This document shows, one piece after another, positions 36,307-43,874 of a stretch of 64,000 nucleotides of DNA. A program made the translations under genes and the position numbers. The DNA comes from Alteraquisediminimonas sediminicola (GTDB lineage Bacteria; Pseudomonadota; Alphaproteobacteria; Sphingomonadales; Sphingomonadaceae), in assembly GCF_019740335.1 (NCBI RefSeq), contig NZ_JAHXZS010000003.1, forward strand, positions 1 to 64,000, read 5' to 3'. The notes below the pieces were generated by a model. It was not told the DNA's origin, ran no database searches, and saw nothing but the letters and a program-made list of their open reading frames with translations. Within the stretch, counting starts at the first letter, position 1. Every line of letters begins with the position of its first letter.

Positions 36307-37101
36307 TTACTTCACATATTTGTGGAAGTCGGGCGCGCGCTTTTCGGTGAAGGCACGCACGCCTTCCTTCGATTCTTCGGTGTCGTAGAACAGCTTCACG
36401 GCATTCAGCGCCATCAGGCTGATACCGCGAATATTCTCGCTGTCCGCATTGAAGGACCGCTTGGCAAGCGCGAGTGCGGTGGGCGAACGCTGGCCGAGGG
36501 TTTCTGTCCACGCATTGACCGCGTCATCAAGCTCCGCCGCCGGAACAACCTTGTTGACCAGCCCCATCTCCATCGCCTGCTGGGCGGTGTACATATCGTT
36601 CAGGAACCACATTTCGCGGGCCTTCTTATCGCCGATATGACGGGCGAGCAGCGCCGTGCCCCAGCCCGCGTCAACCGAACCGACCTTCGGGCCAACCTGC
36701 CCGAATTTGGCGGTATCGGCGGCAATCGTGAGATCGCACAATGTGGCAAAGACGTTGCCGCCGCCAATGGCAAAGCCGTTGACGCGGGCGATGACGGGCT
36801 TCGGCACATCGCGGATGATAGATTGAAACTCGTCAATCGGCAGGCCGACAATGCCGCGACCATCATATTGGCCTTCATGCGCCGACTGATCGCCACCGGT
36901 ACAAAATGCCTTGTCGCCCGCCCCGGTGAGGACGATGGACGACACGCCCTTGTCATCCGCAGCCAGCTTGAATGAAGCGATCAGCTCTTCCATCGTCTGG
37001 GCGCGAAATGCGTTATAAAGCTTGGGACGGTTGATAATGACCCAGGCAGCGCGGCCACGGACTTCGTACAGCACATCCTCGAATTTGGTCGGATCAATCA
37101 T
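36307..37101 (-). CDS. badI: 2-ketocyclohexanecarboxyl-CoA hydrolase (BadI-like ring-opening enzyme)
   Basis: 264 residues from the ATG at 37101, with AAGGAG upstream. It overlaps the thioesterase stop by four bases; a longer in-frame reading upstream is antisense noise. It is a crotonase-fold protein with segments I recognise from Rhodopseudomonas BadI: FCTGGDQSAHEGQYDGRG, GFAIGGGNV, FGQVGPKVGSVDAGWGTA and RSPTALALAKRSFN. BadI hydrolytically opens a 2-ketocyclohexanecarboxyl-CoA ring to pimeloyl-CoA. MenB (DHNA-CoA synthase) is the nearest alternative, but no menaquinone genes are present and BadH lies two genes upstream. An alkyl-substituted ring is possible as the real substrate. Confidence 0.88.
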   Translation of the reverse strand: MIDPTKFEDVLYEVRGRAAWVIINRPKLYNAFRAQTMEELIASFKLAADDKGVSSIVLTGAGDKAFCTGGDQSAHEGQYDGRGIVGLPIDEFQSIIRDVPKPVIARVNGFAIGGGNVFATLCDLTIAADTAKFGQVGPKVGSVDAGWGTALLARHIGDKKAREMWFLNDMYTAQQAMEMGLVNKVVPAAELDDAVNAWTETLGQRSPTALALAKRSFNADSENIRGISLMALNAVKLFYDTEESKEGVRAFTEKRAPDFHKYVK

Positions 37102-37526
37102 GATTGCAGCTCCTTTTTGATATTCTTGTAAATCGCTGAGGCGCGGGCCACAGCCTCGCCATCGACGGTGGCGATGGCTTGGGTGAACAACAATGATCGC
37201 GTCTCGCGCACGCACAAAACCGCCGCCTCCAGCCAGACACCAATCGGCACCGGCGCCAGAAAATCGACGGTCAGGCTGATCGTCGGCCGATGATTCAGCC
37301 CGCCCAGCGCCTCTGGGCAAACGGCAACCAACTGACAATCGAGAAAGGTCGACATGGCACCCCCGTGCATCACATCCACCGGATTGCCATGCCGTGCCTG
37401 CACGATCATGCCCAACCGCTGCTGGCGGCTGTCCACGAACATCTGACCCAGTTCATTGGTAAACCCCTTGCCAAGGTCCACCGGTTGAAAACCGGGTGGT
37501 ATATCGATGTTCATGGTCGCGCCCAT
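37098..37526 (-). CDS. PaaI-type hotdog thioesterase
   Basis: 142 residues (an internal ATG at 37514 is also possible). Hotdog fold with HGGAMSTFLDCQLV and LTVDFLAPVPIG, the PaaI-like acyl-CoA thioesterase pattern in which HGG and the helix residue Asp form the active site. It lies between badH and badI and overlaps badI. It may release stalled acyl-CoA, such as ring intermediates that cannot be processed, to recover CoA. No exact substrate can be inferred. Confidence 0.85.
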   Translation of the reverse strand: MGATMNIDIPPGFQPVDLGKGFTNELGQMFVDSRQQRLGMIVQARHGNPVDVMHGGAMSTFLDCQLVAVCPEALGGLNHRPTISLTVDFLAPVPIGVWLEAAVLCVRETRSLLFTQAIATVDGEAVARASAIYKNIKKELQS

Positions 37527-37530
37527 GGCA

Positions 37531-38289
37531 TCAGATCATGTTCATGCCGCCAGCGACGGAAATCGTCTGGCCGGTCATGAAGGCAGCATCATCAGAGGCG
37601 AGGAATGCCACGATGCCCGCATAATCTTCCGGCTCGCCCATGCGCTTCAAGGGGATGCCGCGCACCATCGCGTCTTTCCACTTCACCGCGCCTTCGCCTT
37701 CGCCCAGCACGCTGGCCATCATCGGCGTGTTGGTCGGCCCCGGGCAGACGATGTTGAGCAACACATTTTTCGACGCCAACTCACGCGCCACCGATTTGGT
37801 GAAGCTGATGATCCCGCCCTTGCATGCCGAATATACGGCTTCGGTGCTGGTCCCGACACGCGCCGCATCGGATGCGATGTTGATGATGCGGCCACCGCCA
37901 CGCGCGACCATCAACGGCGCCACGCAATGATGGGTGTTGAGCGGGCCATAAAGGTTGATGGCAATGATCTTGTCCCACAACGGCTTGTCGGTCATCAAGA
38001 ATGGCTTGGGCAGATCCCAGCCCGCATTGTTGACCAACGCCCAGATCGGGCCAAGATCCGCTTCGACCGCGTCGACGGCGGCTTTAACGCCATCATAATC
38101 GGTGACGTCCACCTGATAGGTCTTGACGATGGCGTCCCCGGCAAGCGCTTCGGTTTCCGCGCCCGCAGCAGGGTTCATGTCAAAAATGGCGACGCGACAC
38201 CCTTCAGCAGCAAGCCGCAGCACAAGCGCCCGACCAATACCCTGCCCGCCGCCAGTCACAACGGCCACTTTTCCCTGCAAACCTCGCAT
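37531..38289 (-). CDS. badH: 2-hydroxycyclohexanecarboxyl-CoA dehydrogenase (BadH-like SDR)
   Basis: 252 residues. SDR with TGGGQGIG, an Asp after beta-2 (IFDMNP) for NAD, VNNAGWDLPKPF, IASDAARVG and YSACK. The NNAGWD and ASDAARVGTSTEAVYSACKGG segments are close to Rhodopseudomonas BadH. It would oxidise the 2-hydroxy group of the ring acyl-CoA to the ketone that BadI cleaves. AGGAGG precedes the ATG at 38289. It lies directly after the MarR gene and before the thioesterase and badI genes. Confidence 0.85.
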   Translation of the reverse strand: MRGLQGKVAVVTGGGQGIGRALVLRLAAEGCRVAIFDMNPAAGAETEALAGDAIVKTYQVDVTDYDGVKAAVDAVEADLGPIWALVNNAGWDLPKPFLMTDKPLWDKIIAINLYGPLNTHHCVAPLMVARGGGRIINIASDAARVGTSTEAVYSACKGGIISFTKSVARELASKNVLLNIVCPGPTNTPMMASVLGEGEGAVKWKDAMVRGIPLKRMGEPEDYAGIVAFLASDDAAFMTGQTISVAGGMNMI

Positions 38290-38306
38290 GTTAAATCCTC
38301 CTGATG

Positions 38307-38840
38307 CTATTCGAGCAAATTACTTTCCAGACTATGGCTATCCTCGGGTTCGAGACCGGCCATCTCCAGCAATGTTTCCTTGACCTTAGTCAGCGTTACC
38401 GCCGCCTGATTGAGGTCATCTTCGGAAATCCGATCAAGGATATCCATTTCCACGCGTTGCACGCTGTCGCGTATGGTCGAGACCATGCGCACGCCGGGGC
38501 GGGTCAGATAGACGCGACGTGCCCGCGCATCATTCGAGTCCGCACGCCGTTCGACAAAACCTGCCGTTTCCATGCGATCGAGCAAACCGCCGATCGCCAC
38601 TTTGGTCAGGTCGAGATCATCGGCCAGCGCTGTCTGGGTCATGCCATCGCGACGCGACAAAAAAGCCAACACCCACCATTGCGAACGCGTAATACCCAAG
38701 GGCTTGAGCGCACGATCCACAACCACACGCCGCAACCGCGACACATCGTGGATGAGAAAGCCAAAACGCAGGCTGCTATTTAGATCCTTGGGCAATACGG
38801 ATTCCTTGTCTTCAGCACCGACGTTGACCAGTGCCGTCAT
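38307..38840 (-). CDS. MarR family regulator (BadR-like)
   Basis: 177 residues. Winged-helix MarR domain with LGITRSQWWVLAFLSRRDGMTQTALADDLDLTKVAIGGLLDRME and the basic wing RRADSNDARARRVYLT (landmarks). Its start overlaps the stop of the acyl-CoA dehydrogenase gene by four bases, so it is made with the operon. In Rhodopseudomonas the MarR protein BadR controls the cyclohexanecarboxylate genes and responds to a CoA-ester intermediate. By context this protein is the candidate ligand of the GTRAAC-N2-GTTTAY palindromes at 40957, 46244 and 53067. Confidence 0.88.
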   Translation of the reverse strand: MTALVNVGAEDKESVLPKDLNSSLRFGFLIHDVSRLRRVVVDRALKPLGITRSQWWVLAFLSRRDGMTQTALADDLDLTKVAIGGLLDRMETAGFVERRADSNDARARRVYLTRPGVRMVSTIRDSVQRVEMDILDRISEDDLNQAAVTLTKVKETLLEMAGLEPEDSHSLESNLLE

Positions 38841-40009
38841 TGTTGAGATTTGCGGGGCTGCAACTTACCCTTGAACAATTCCCGTGCAATGATTGTCTTC
38901 ATCACCTCGATAGAACCACCCGCGATTTTCACGATGCGCGCATCGGCATAAGCCCGGCAAATCGGATATTCCCACATATATCCCCAGCCGCCGAACAGCT
39001 GGAGACACTTGTCCGCCGCTTCGCAATGCAGTTCGGAAGTCACCATTTTCGCCATCGCGGCATCGACCGGGTCGAGCTTGCCCTGCATGAACAGGTCGAT
39101 GCACTTGTCGGTGAACACGCGCGCCATGACGGAACGCGCCTTCAGGTCGGCCAGCACGAACTGGGTATTCTGAAAATCTGCGATGGTCTGGCCAAATGCC
39201 TTGCGATCGGCAGTATAATCGACCGTCCATTCAATCATGGCTTCAACCACGGTCGCCGAGCGAATAGCCTGCGCCAGACGCTCCTGCGCCAGCTTGGTCA
39301 TCATGATCGCAAAGCCGCCGCCTTCGCTGCCCAGCATATTCGATGCCGGGACGCGGACATTGTCGAAGAACAATTCCGAGGTATCCTGCCCCTTCATGCC
39401 CAATTTTTCGAGATTGCGGCCACGCCGGAAACCGGGCCGGTCGCCCTCGACGAGGAACAGGGTCACGCCTTTGGCGCCCGCCGCACTGTCCGTCTTGGTC
39501 GCAAGCACGAGAATATCGCAGCTTTGTCCGTTGGAAATGAACACTTTCTGCCCATCGATGACATAATCATCGCCATCGCGGACAGCCTTGGTCTTGATCG
39601 CCTTAAGATCGCTGCCGGCATGCGGTTCCGTCATGCCAAGCGAGCCAATCGCTTCGCCGCGCACCATCTTGGGCAACCATGTGGCTTTTTGCTCATCCGT
39701 GCCAAAGGTAAGAATATAGGTCGCGACAAGATCTGTGTGGATCAGGAAGCCGGGCGCGCTCGCGCCCACCCGCCACAGTTCCTCGAACACCACCACGTCA
39801 AACAGATAGTCGAGGCCCAAGCCGCCAAATTCTTCCGGCACGGTGCAGCACAGCAACCCGGCCTCACCCGCCTTCAACCAAAGTTCGCGCGGGACGATCC
39901 CATCATGTTCCCATTGGGCATGATAGGGGACGATTTCCTTTTCCACAAAACGGCGCACGGTTTCGCGCCACATGTTATGTTCCTCACGGAAAAGCGACCG
40001 TTCAATCAT
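38837..40009 (-). CDS. Acyl-CoA dehydrogenase (AliB/BadJ-like, ring acyl-CoA)
   Basis: 390 residues. Complete FAD-dependent fold: N-terminal helices with FREEHNMWRETVRRFVEKE, middle SLGMTEPHAGSDLKAIKT and DGQKVFISNGQ, and C-terminal CLQLFGGWGYMWEYPI. It would introduce the alpha-beta double bond into a cyclohexanecarboxyl-CoA-type substrate, the first oxidation after CoA activation. GGGGG precedes the ATG at 40009. It is the second gene of the leftward operon, between the dienoyl-CoA reductase-like SDR and the MarR regulator. The ring specificity is inferred from BadH/BadI neighbours. I cannot assign the catalytic base. Confidence 0.87.
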   Translation of the reverse strand: MIERSLFREEHNMWRETVRRFVEKEIVPYHAQWEHDGIVPRELWLKAGEAGLLCCTVPEEFGGLGLDYLFDVVVFEELWRVGASAPGFLIHTDLVATYILTFGTDEQKATWLPKMVRGEAIGSLGMTEPHAGSDLKAIKTKAVRDGDDYVIDGQKVFISNGQSCDILVLATKTDSAAGAKGVTLFLVEGDRPGFRRGRNLEKLGMKGQDTSELFFDNVRVPASNMLGSEGGGFAIMMTKLAQERLAQAIRSATVVEAMIEWTVDYTADRKAFGQTIADFQNTQFVLADLKARSVMARVFTDKCIDLFMQGKLDPVDAAMAKMVTSELHCEAADKCLQLFGGWGYMWEYPICRAYADARIVKIAGGSIEVMKTIIARELFKGKLQPRKSQQ

Positions 40010-40021
40010 GGCATTACCCCC

Positions 40022-40903
40022 TTATTTGGCGCGCTGCGATTTATCGCGCTGCGAAGATTGCGTGATGGCATCGCGCGCGGCCTGCCACTGGCCGTCGCTC
40101 ATATTCGACAGGTCGGCAAATGTGCCGGGGCCAGCCAGATGCTGCGCGCCGTCAATCGCGATCGTCTGGCCGGTCAGATAATCGCACCCGTCCGACAACA
40201 AAAACACGATCAGATTCTGCAATTCCGGCATTTGACCAAAACGACGCATCGGCACTGTGTCGTCGCTCGTCGCGCTCGATTTCGTATCCGGCAGCGGATT
40301 AAGCTTTTCCCATGCGCTTTCGGTCGGAAATGGTCCCGGCGCCGTCGCATTCAGACGGATGCCATAAGGCCCCCATTCCACCGCGAGCGACATCGTCATG
40401 GCATGCAGCGCGGTCTTGGCCATCGCCGACGGCACCACGAAGGCGGAACCGGTCCACACCCAGGTCACAAGATTGCTGACGACCGATCCGCGAATGCCTT
40501 CCGCGATCCAGCGCTTGCCTGCGGCCAGCGTGACGTGAAAACTGCCGTCCATGACCGTGGAGGTCACCGCACGAAAGCCACGCGGGCTGAGATCCTTGGT
40601 CGGCGCGATGAAATTGGCCGCGGCATTGTTGACAAGACTCGTCAATGGCCCGACCTTCCAGATCGCATCCATCATTTCATCAACCTGATCGGCATCGCGA
40701 ATGTCGCAGATATGCCAATGCACCTGCCCGCCAATGTCGGCCGCTGCCTCTTCCAATACTGCCGCGCGACGTCCGCAAATGTGGACAACTGCGCCTCTGG
40801 CAGCAAGCGCCTTGCTGATTTCCTTGCCCAAGCCGGACCCGCCGCCCGTGACGAGAATCGATTTTCCAGACAAGACGTCGGAACGAAAAATATCCATGCT
40901 CAT
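40022..40903 (-). CDS. 2,4-dienoyl-CoA reductase-like SDR
   Basis: 293 residues (ATG 40903 or 40897). It has TGGGSGLG and NNAAANF. The active-site stretch VVPSAMAKTALHAMT has Ser-xxx-Lys in place of the classical Tyr-xxx-Lys, followed by EWGPYGIRLNATAPGPF. This is the pattern of the DECR1-type dienoyl-CoA reductases, which reduce conjugated dienoyl-CoA with NADPH. It is the first gene of the leftward operon, so unsaturated ring acids, for example from terpinene-like dienes, may be substrates. A motif 2 operator lies 54 bases upstream. Confidence 0.83.
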   Translation of the reverse strand: MSMDIFRSDVLSGKSILVTGGGSGLGKEISKALAARGAVVHICGRRAAVLEEAAADIGGQVHWHICDIRDADQVDEMMDAIWKVGPLTSLVNNAAANFIAPTKDLSPRGFRAVTSTVMDGSFHVTLAAGKRWIAEGIRGSVVSNLVTWVWTGSAFVVPSAMAKTALHAMTMSLAVEWGPYGIRLNATAPGPFPTESAWEKLNPLPDTKSSATSDDTVPMRRFGQMPELQNLIVFLLSDGCDYLTGQTIAIDGAQHLAGPGTFADLSNMSDGQWQAARDAITQSSQRDKSQRAK

Positions 40904-40956
40904 ATCTCTTTGGTTCCCAAAAAGCGGCGTTATGTCTGAATTCCTCTCCGCCTGTA

Positions 40957-40970
40957 GTGAACATGTTTAC
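40957..40970. promoter_or_regulatory. Operator-like palindrome, motif 2 (divergent CoA-stage promoter)
   Basis: GTGAAC-AT-GTTTAC followed by AAACTTC. It sits in the 196-base spacer between the leftward dienoyl reductase-badHI operon and the rightward SDR-MaoC operon. The same dyad with the same two-base spacer recurs at 46244 and 53067. Confidence 0.7.
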
Positions 40971-41099
40971 AAACTTCCGATTTGGTGTCAAGAACTGATC
41001 GTGGTTGATGTGTCGGCATCAAGACCGCAGGGTAGAAATATGCCCAATCATGCAGTGGCAGGGCCAAGATGCCCGCCATGAAAAGAAGGGAGTCCGGTG

Positions 41100-42011
41100 A
41101 TGGGTCTGTTGGAAGGCAAGGTCATTTTGGTGACGGGCGCTGGTCGTGGCGTAGGTCGCGGTATCGCGCTCGATTGCGCCCGCGCCGGGGCGGCGGTGGT
41201 CGTGAACGACCTTGGCGCGGCATTGTCTGGGTCCGGCACTGATGGCTCGGTGGCAGAACAAGTAGCGGACGAGATTCGCGCCTTGGGTGGCCGCGCGATT
41301 GCCAATCATGACAGCGTGGCCGATTGGGATGGCGCATGCGCCATGGTCCAGTCCGCCGTTGATGCCTTTGGCCGACTCGACGGGGTCGTCAATAATGCGG
41401 GCGCGCTGCGCGACGTCTATTTCCACAAAATGTCGCCTGATGATTTCGATGCGGTGGTCAAGGTCAACCTTTATGGCAGCTTCTATGTCAGCCGCGCCGC
41501 AGCGCCATTGTTCAAGGAGCAAGGTTCGGGCGCCTATGTCCATATGACCTCGACCTCGGGCCTGATCGGTAATTTTGGACAGGCCAATTACGCCGCAGCC
41601 AAATTGGGCGTCACCGCCTTGTCCAAGTCGATTGCGCTCGACATGCAGCGGTTCAATGTCCGCTCCAACGCGATTGCGCCATTTGCATGGACACGGATGA
41701 TCGATTCGATCCCCACCGACACCCCCGAACAGCAAAAACGGGTGGATGGGCTGAAAAAGCTCGATGCCGATAAGATCGCGCCTTTCGTGGTCGCGCTGTT
41801 CAGCGATGCCGCCAAGGATGTCAGTGGTCAGGTCTTCGCCGTCCGCAACAATGAAATTTTCCTGTTTTCGCAGCCGCGCCCGATCCGCACGGCGCACACT
41901 GCCGAAGGCTGGAGCCCGGAAGCCATCACCGAACGCGTATTCCCGCAGTTCGCGAATGATTTCATGCCATTGCATCGCTCGGCAGATGTCTTCACCTGGG
42001 ATCCGGTTTAA
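41100..42011 (+). CDS. SDR, 3-hydroxyacyl-CoA dehydrogenase of HSD17B4/MFE-2 type
   Basis: 303 residues from the ATG at 41100, with AAGGGAG seven bases upstream (a GTG at 41097 is less well placed). It shows TGAGRGVGRGIAL, VNDLGA, VNNAGALRD and YAAAKLG. The long C-terminal extension (FLFSQPRPIRTAH... VFPQFANDFMPLH region) is typical of the SDR half of peroxisomal MFE-2 and of bacterial ChsB1-like proteins. It would oxidise (3R)-hydroxyacyl-CoA. The next gene encodes a hydratase-2, so together they form a split MFE-2. Confidence 0.87.
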   Translation: MGLLEGKVILVTGAGRGVGRGIALDCARAGAAVVVNDLGAALSGSGTDGSVAEQVADEIRALGGRAIANHDSVADWDGACAMVQSAVDAFGRLDGVVNNAGALRDVYFHKMSPDDFDAVVKVNLYGSFYVSRAAAPLFKEQGSGAYVHMTSTSGLIGNFGQANYAAAKLGVTALSKSIALDMQRFNVRSNAIAPFAWTRMIDSIPTDTPEQQKRVDGLKKLDADKIAPFVVALFSDAAKDVSGQVFAVRNNEIFLFSQPRPIRTAHTAEGWSPEAITERVFPQFANDFMPLHRSADVFTWDPV

Positions 42012-42014
42012 ATC

Positions 42015-42866
42015 ATGATGATAAACCCGGACGCAATCCTGTCCCATGACTTCGGGGAACAGCGGCAACATTATGATGCGCGCGATGCCATTCTCTATGC
42101 ATTAGGCATCGGTCTTGGCGTCGATCCGTGCGACCCGCAACAACTCGCTTTTCTCGACGAGCGCGCGCTTTCAGTCCTGCCAAGCTTCGCGGTCACTTTG
42201 GGATCGCCGGGGATGTGGATGACCCGACCCGAATTCGGCATAGATGTGGTGCGTCTCGTCCATGCGGAACAGCGTGCATGGTTCGAACAGCCGCTTCCCC
42301 CCGTTGGCGACATCATGGCCGAGGCGCGAGTCGTCTCCCTTTCCGATCGCGGCGAGGGCAAGGGCGCGGTGCTCGTGCTCGAACGCCAAATTCGCGACAG
42401 CAACAGCGGCGCGACTTGGTGCCGTCTGCACCAGACGTTACTGCTGCGCGGCAATGGTGGTTTTGGTGGCCCTGCCGCACCGATGCAGCCGTCAGTCATC
42501 CCGGACAGGCCGCCCGAAATGCTGTCCTCCTTCGCCACATCGCCACGAGCAGCACTGATCTATCGCCTGTCGGGTGATTGGAACCCGCTGCATCTCGACC
42601 CGGCAATCGCCACCAAAGCAGGCTTTGCCAAGCCCATCCTGCATGGTCTGGCCAGCTATGGCATCGCCGGATGGGTAGTCAGCCACGCCGCCAAACGCGA
42701 TGTCACCGCGATCAGCGAACTGGGCTGCCGCTTTTCGGGCATCGTCTTGCCGGGCGACACGCTCGATTTCCATATCTGGTCGCAAGACCCGGACGCCGCC
42801 AATTTTCAAGCCTATGTCGGCGACCGCAAGGTGATCGACCAAGGCGTTATTCGCTGGAGAAGCTGA
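42015..42866 (+). CDS. MaoC-family (R)-specific enoyl-CoA hydratase 2
   Basis: 283 residues with a double-hotdog layout. The N-terminal repeat contains YDARDAILYALGIGLG and the C-terminal repeat YRLSGDWNPLHLDPAIA with the catalytic Asp and His, then GFAKPILHGLASYG. This is the hydratase-2 pattern of MFE-2. It hydrates trans-2-enoyl-CoA to (3R)-hydroxyacyl-CoA for the adjacent SDR. It starts three bases after that gene's stop. It could also act on the ring enoyl-CoA, since no BadK-like hydratase lies in the badHI operon. Confidence 0.88.
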   Translation: MMINPDAILSHDFGEQRQHYDARDAILYALGIGLGVDPCDPQQLAFLDERALSVLPSFAVTLGSPGMWMTRPEFGIDVVRLVHAEQRAWFEQPLPPVGDIMAEARVVSLSDRGEGKGAVLVLERQIRDSNSGATWCRLHQTLLLRGNGGFGGPAAPMQPSVIPDRPPEMLSSFATSPRAALIYRLSGDWNPLHLDPAIATKAGFAKPILHGLASYGIAGWVVSHAAKRDVTAISELGCRFSGIVLPGDTLDFHIWSQDPDAANFQAYVGDRKVIDQGVIRWRS

Positions 42867-42867
42867 C

Positions 42868-43818
42868 ATGACGAACAGGCACGAACTTGCTACCCGCTTG
42901 CGGTCACAACTGCGGTTGCCGGTCATGGCCGGTCCGATGTTCATTGCATCGACCGCCGATCTCGTAATTGCCCAATGCCAGTCCGGCATCATCGGATCGA
43001 TGCCCGCGCTCAACCCACGCAGCACTGCCGCGCTGGATGAAGACATTGCGCGCATTCGTGAAAATGTGGGCGACATGCCGTATAGCATCAACCTTGTCGC
43101 CCACCGCACCAACGACCGTCTGGAGGCCGATCTTGACGTTATTCTGCGCCACAAGGTGCCGATCGTGGTGCTGGCGCTCGCCGCCAATCCGGATTTGGTG
43201 AAAACACTCCAAGCCAATGGCACATTGGTATTTCAGGACGTGATCAAAAACCGCCATGCCGAAAAATGCGCGGAAATGGGCGTGGATGGCATCATCGCCG
43301 TCGGCGCGGGCGCAGGCGGGCATACCGGCGACCTGTCGCCATTCGCGCTGACGCAGGAAATCCGCGAATGGTGGGACGGGCTGTTGTTGCTTTCAGGCGC
43401 TATCGCCACGGGCCGTTCGATCTTGGCGGCAGAGGTGCTGGGGGCCGACCTCGCATATATCGGCTCACCCTTCCTCGCCAGCGATGAAGCCAATACCCAA
43501 CCGGGTTTCAAGCAAATGATCGCCGATTGCGCTGCGGCCGATGTCATGGTCACCAACTGCTTTACCGGGGTGAATGCCAATTTTCTGCGACCGTCGATCA
43601 TTGAAAACGGTCTCGACCCGGCCAAATTGCAACGCCCTGAAGGCGCAGCAGTCAACATCGCTGGGGGTGGATCGAACAGCAAGGCGTGGCGCGATATCTG
43701 GAGCGCAGGCCATGGGATCGGCGCGATCAAGCAACCCGGCCCCGCCAAGGATTATATTGACTGGCTGGCCGCCGATTATGCCGCCGCCCGACAGGCGATG
43801 GGCATGCCGCCATCATAA
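42868..43818 (+). CDS. Nitronate monooxygenase family FMN protein (NPD-like)
   Basis: 316 residues. TIM-barrel flavoprotein with PVMAGPMFIASTADLVIAQ, the FMN-phosphate motif GAGAGGHTGDLSPF and AYIGSPFLASDEA. Members oxidise nitronates, but many in fatty-acid or terpene operons are thought to act on enoyl-CoA or other conjugated compounds. It starts one base after the hydratase-2 stop, so it is certainly in that operon. Its reaction here is unknown; a ring-desaturation or reduction step is possible. Confidence 0.82.
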   Translation: MTNRHELATRLRSQLRLPVMAGPMFIASTADLVIAQCQSGIIGSMPALNPRSTAALDEDIARIRENVGDMPYSINLVAHRTNDRLEADLDVILRHKVPIVVLALAANPDLVKTLQANGTLVFQDVIKNRHAEKCAEMGVDGIIAVGAGAGGHTGDLSPFALTQEIREWWDGLLLLSGAIATGRSILAAEVLGADLAYIGSPFLASDEANTQPGFKQMIADCAAADVMVTNCFTGVNANFLRPSIIENGLDPAKLQRPEGAAVNIAGGGSNSKAWRDIWSAGHGIGAIKQPGPAKDYIDWLAADYAAARQAMGMPPS

Positions 43819-43874
43819 GCGGTCATATCGGGTCAGCAGCAAAATAGAGGCGGTCACATTCAGACCTGAGGGCA

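Noticed and set aside
36307-37101. MenB, 1,4-dihydroxy-2-naphthoyl-CoA synthase
   Set aside because: MenB is a close paralogue, but no menaquinone genes are nearby and the badH-, badR- and aliB-like genes are. Sequence segments match BadI better.
38831-40939. A 702-codon open frame on the plus strand
   Set aside because: Antisense to the acyl-CoA dehydrogenase and dienoyl reductase-like SDR genes. No homology visible.
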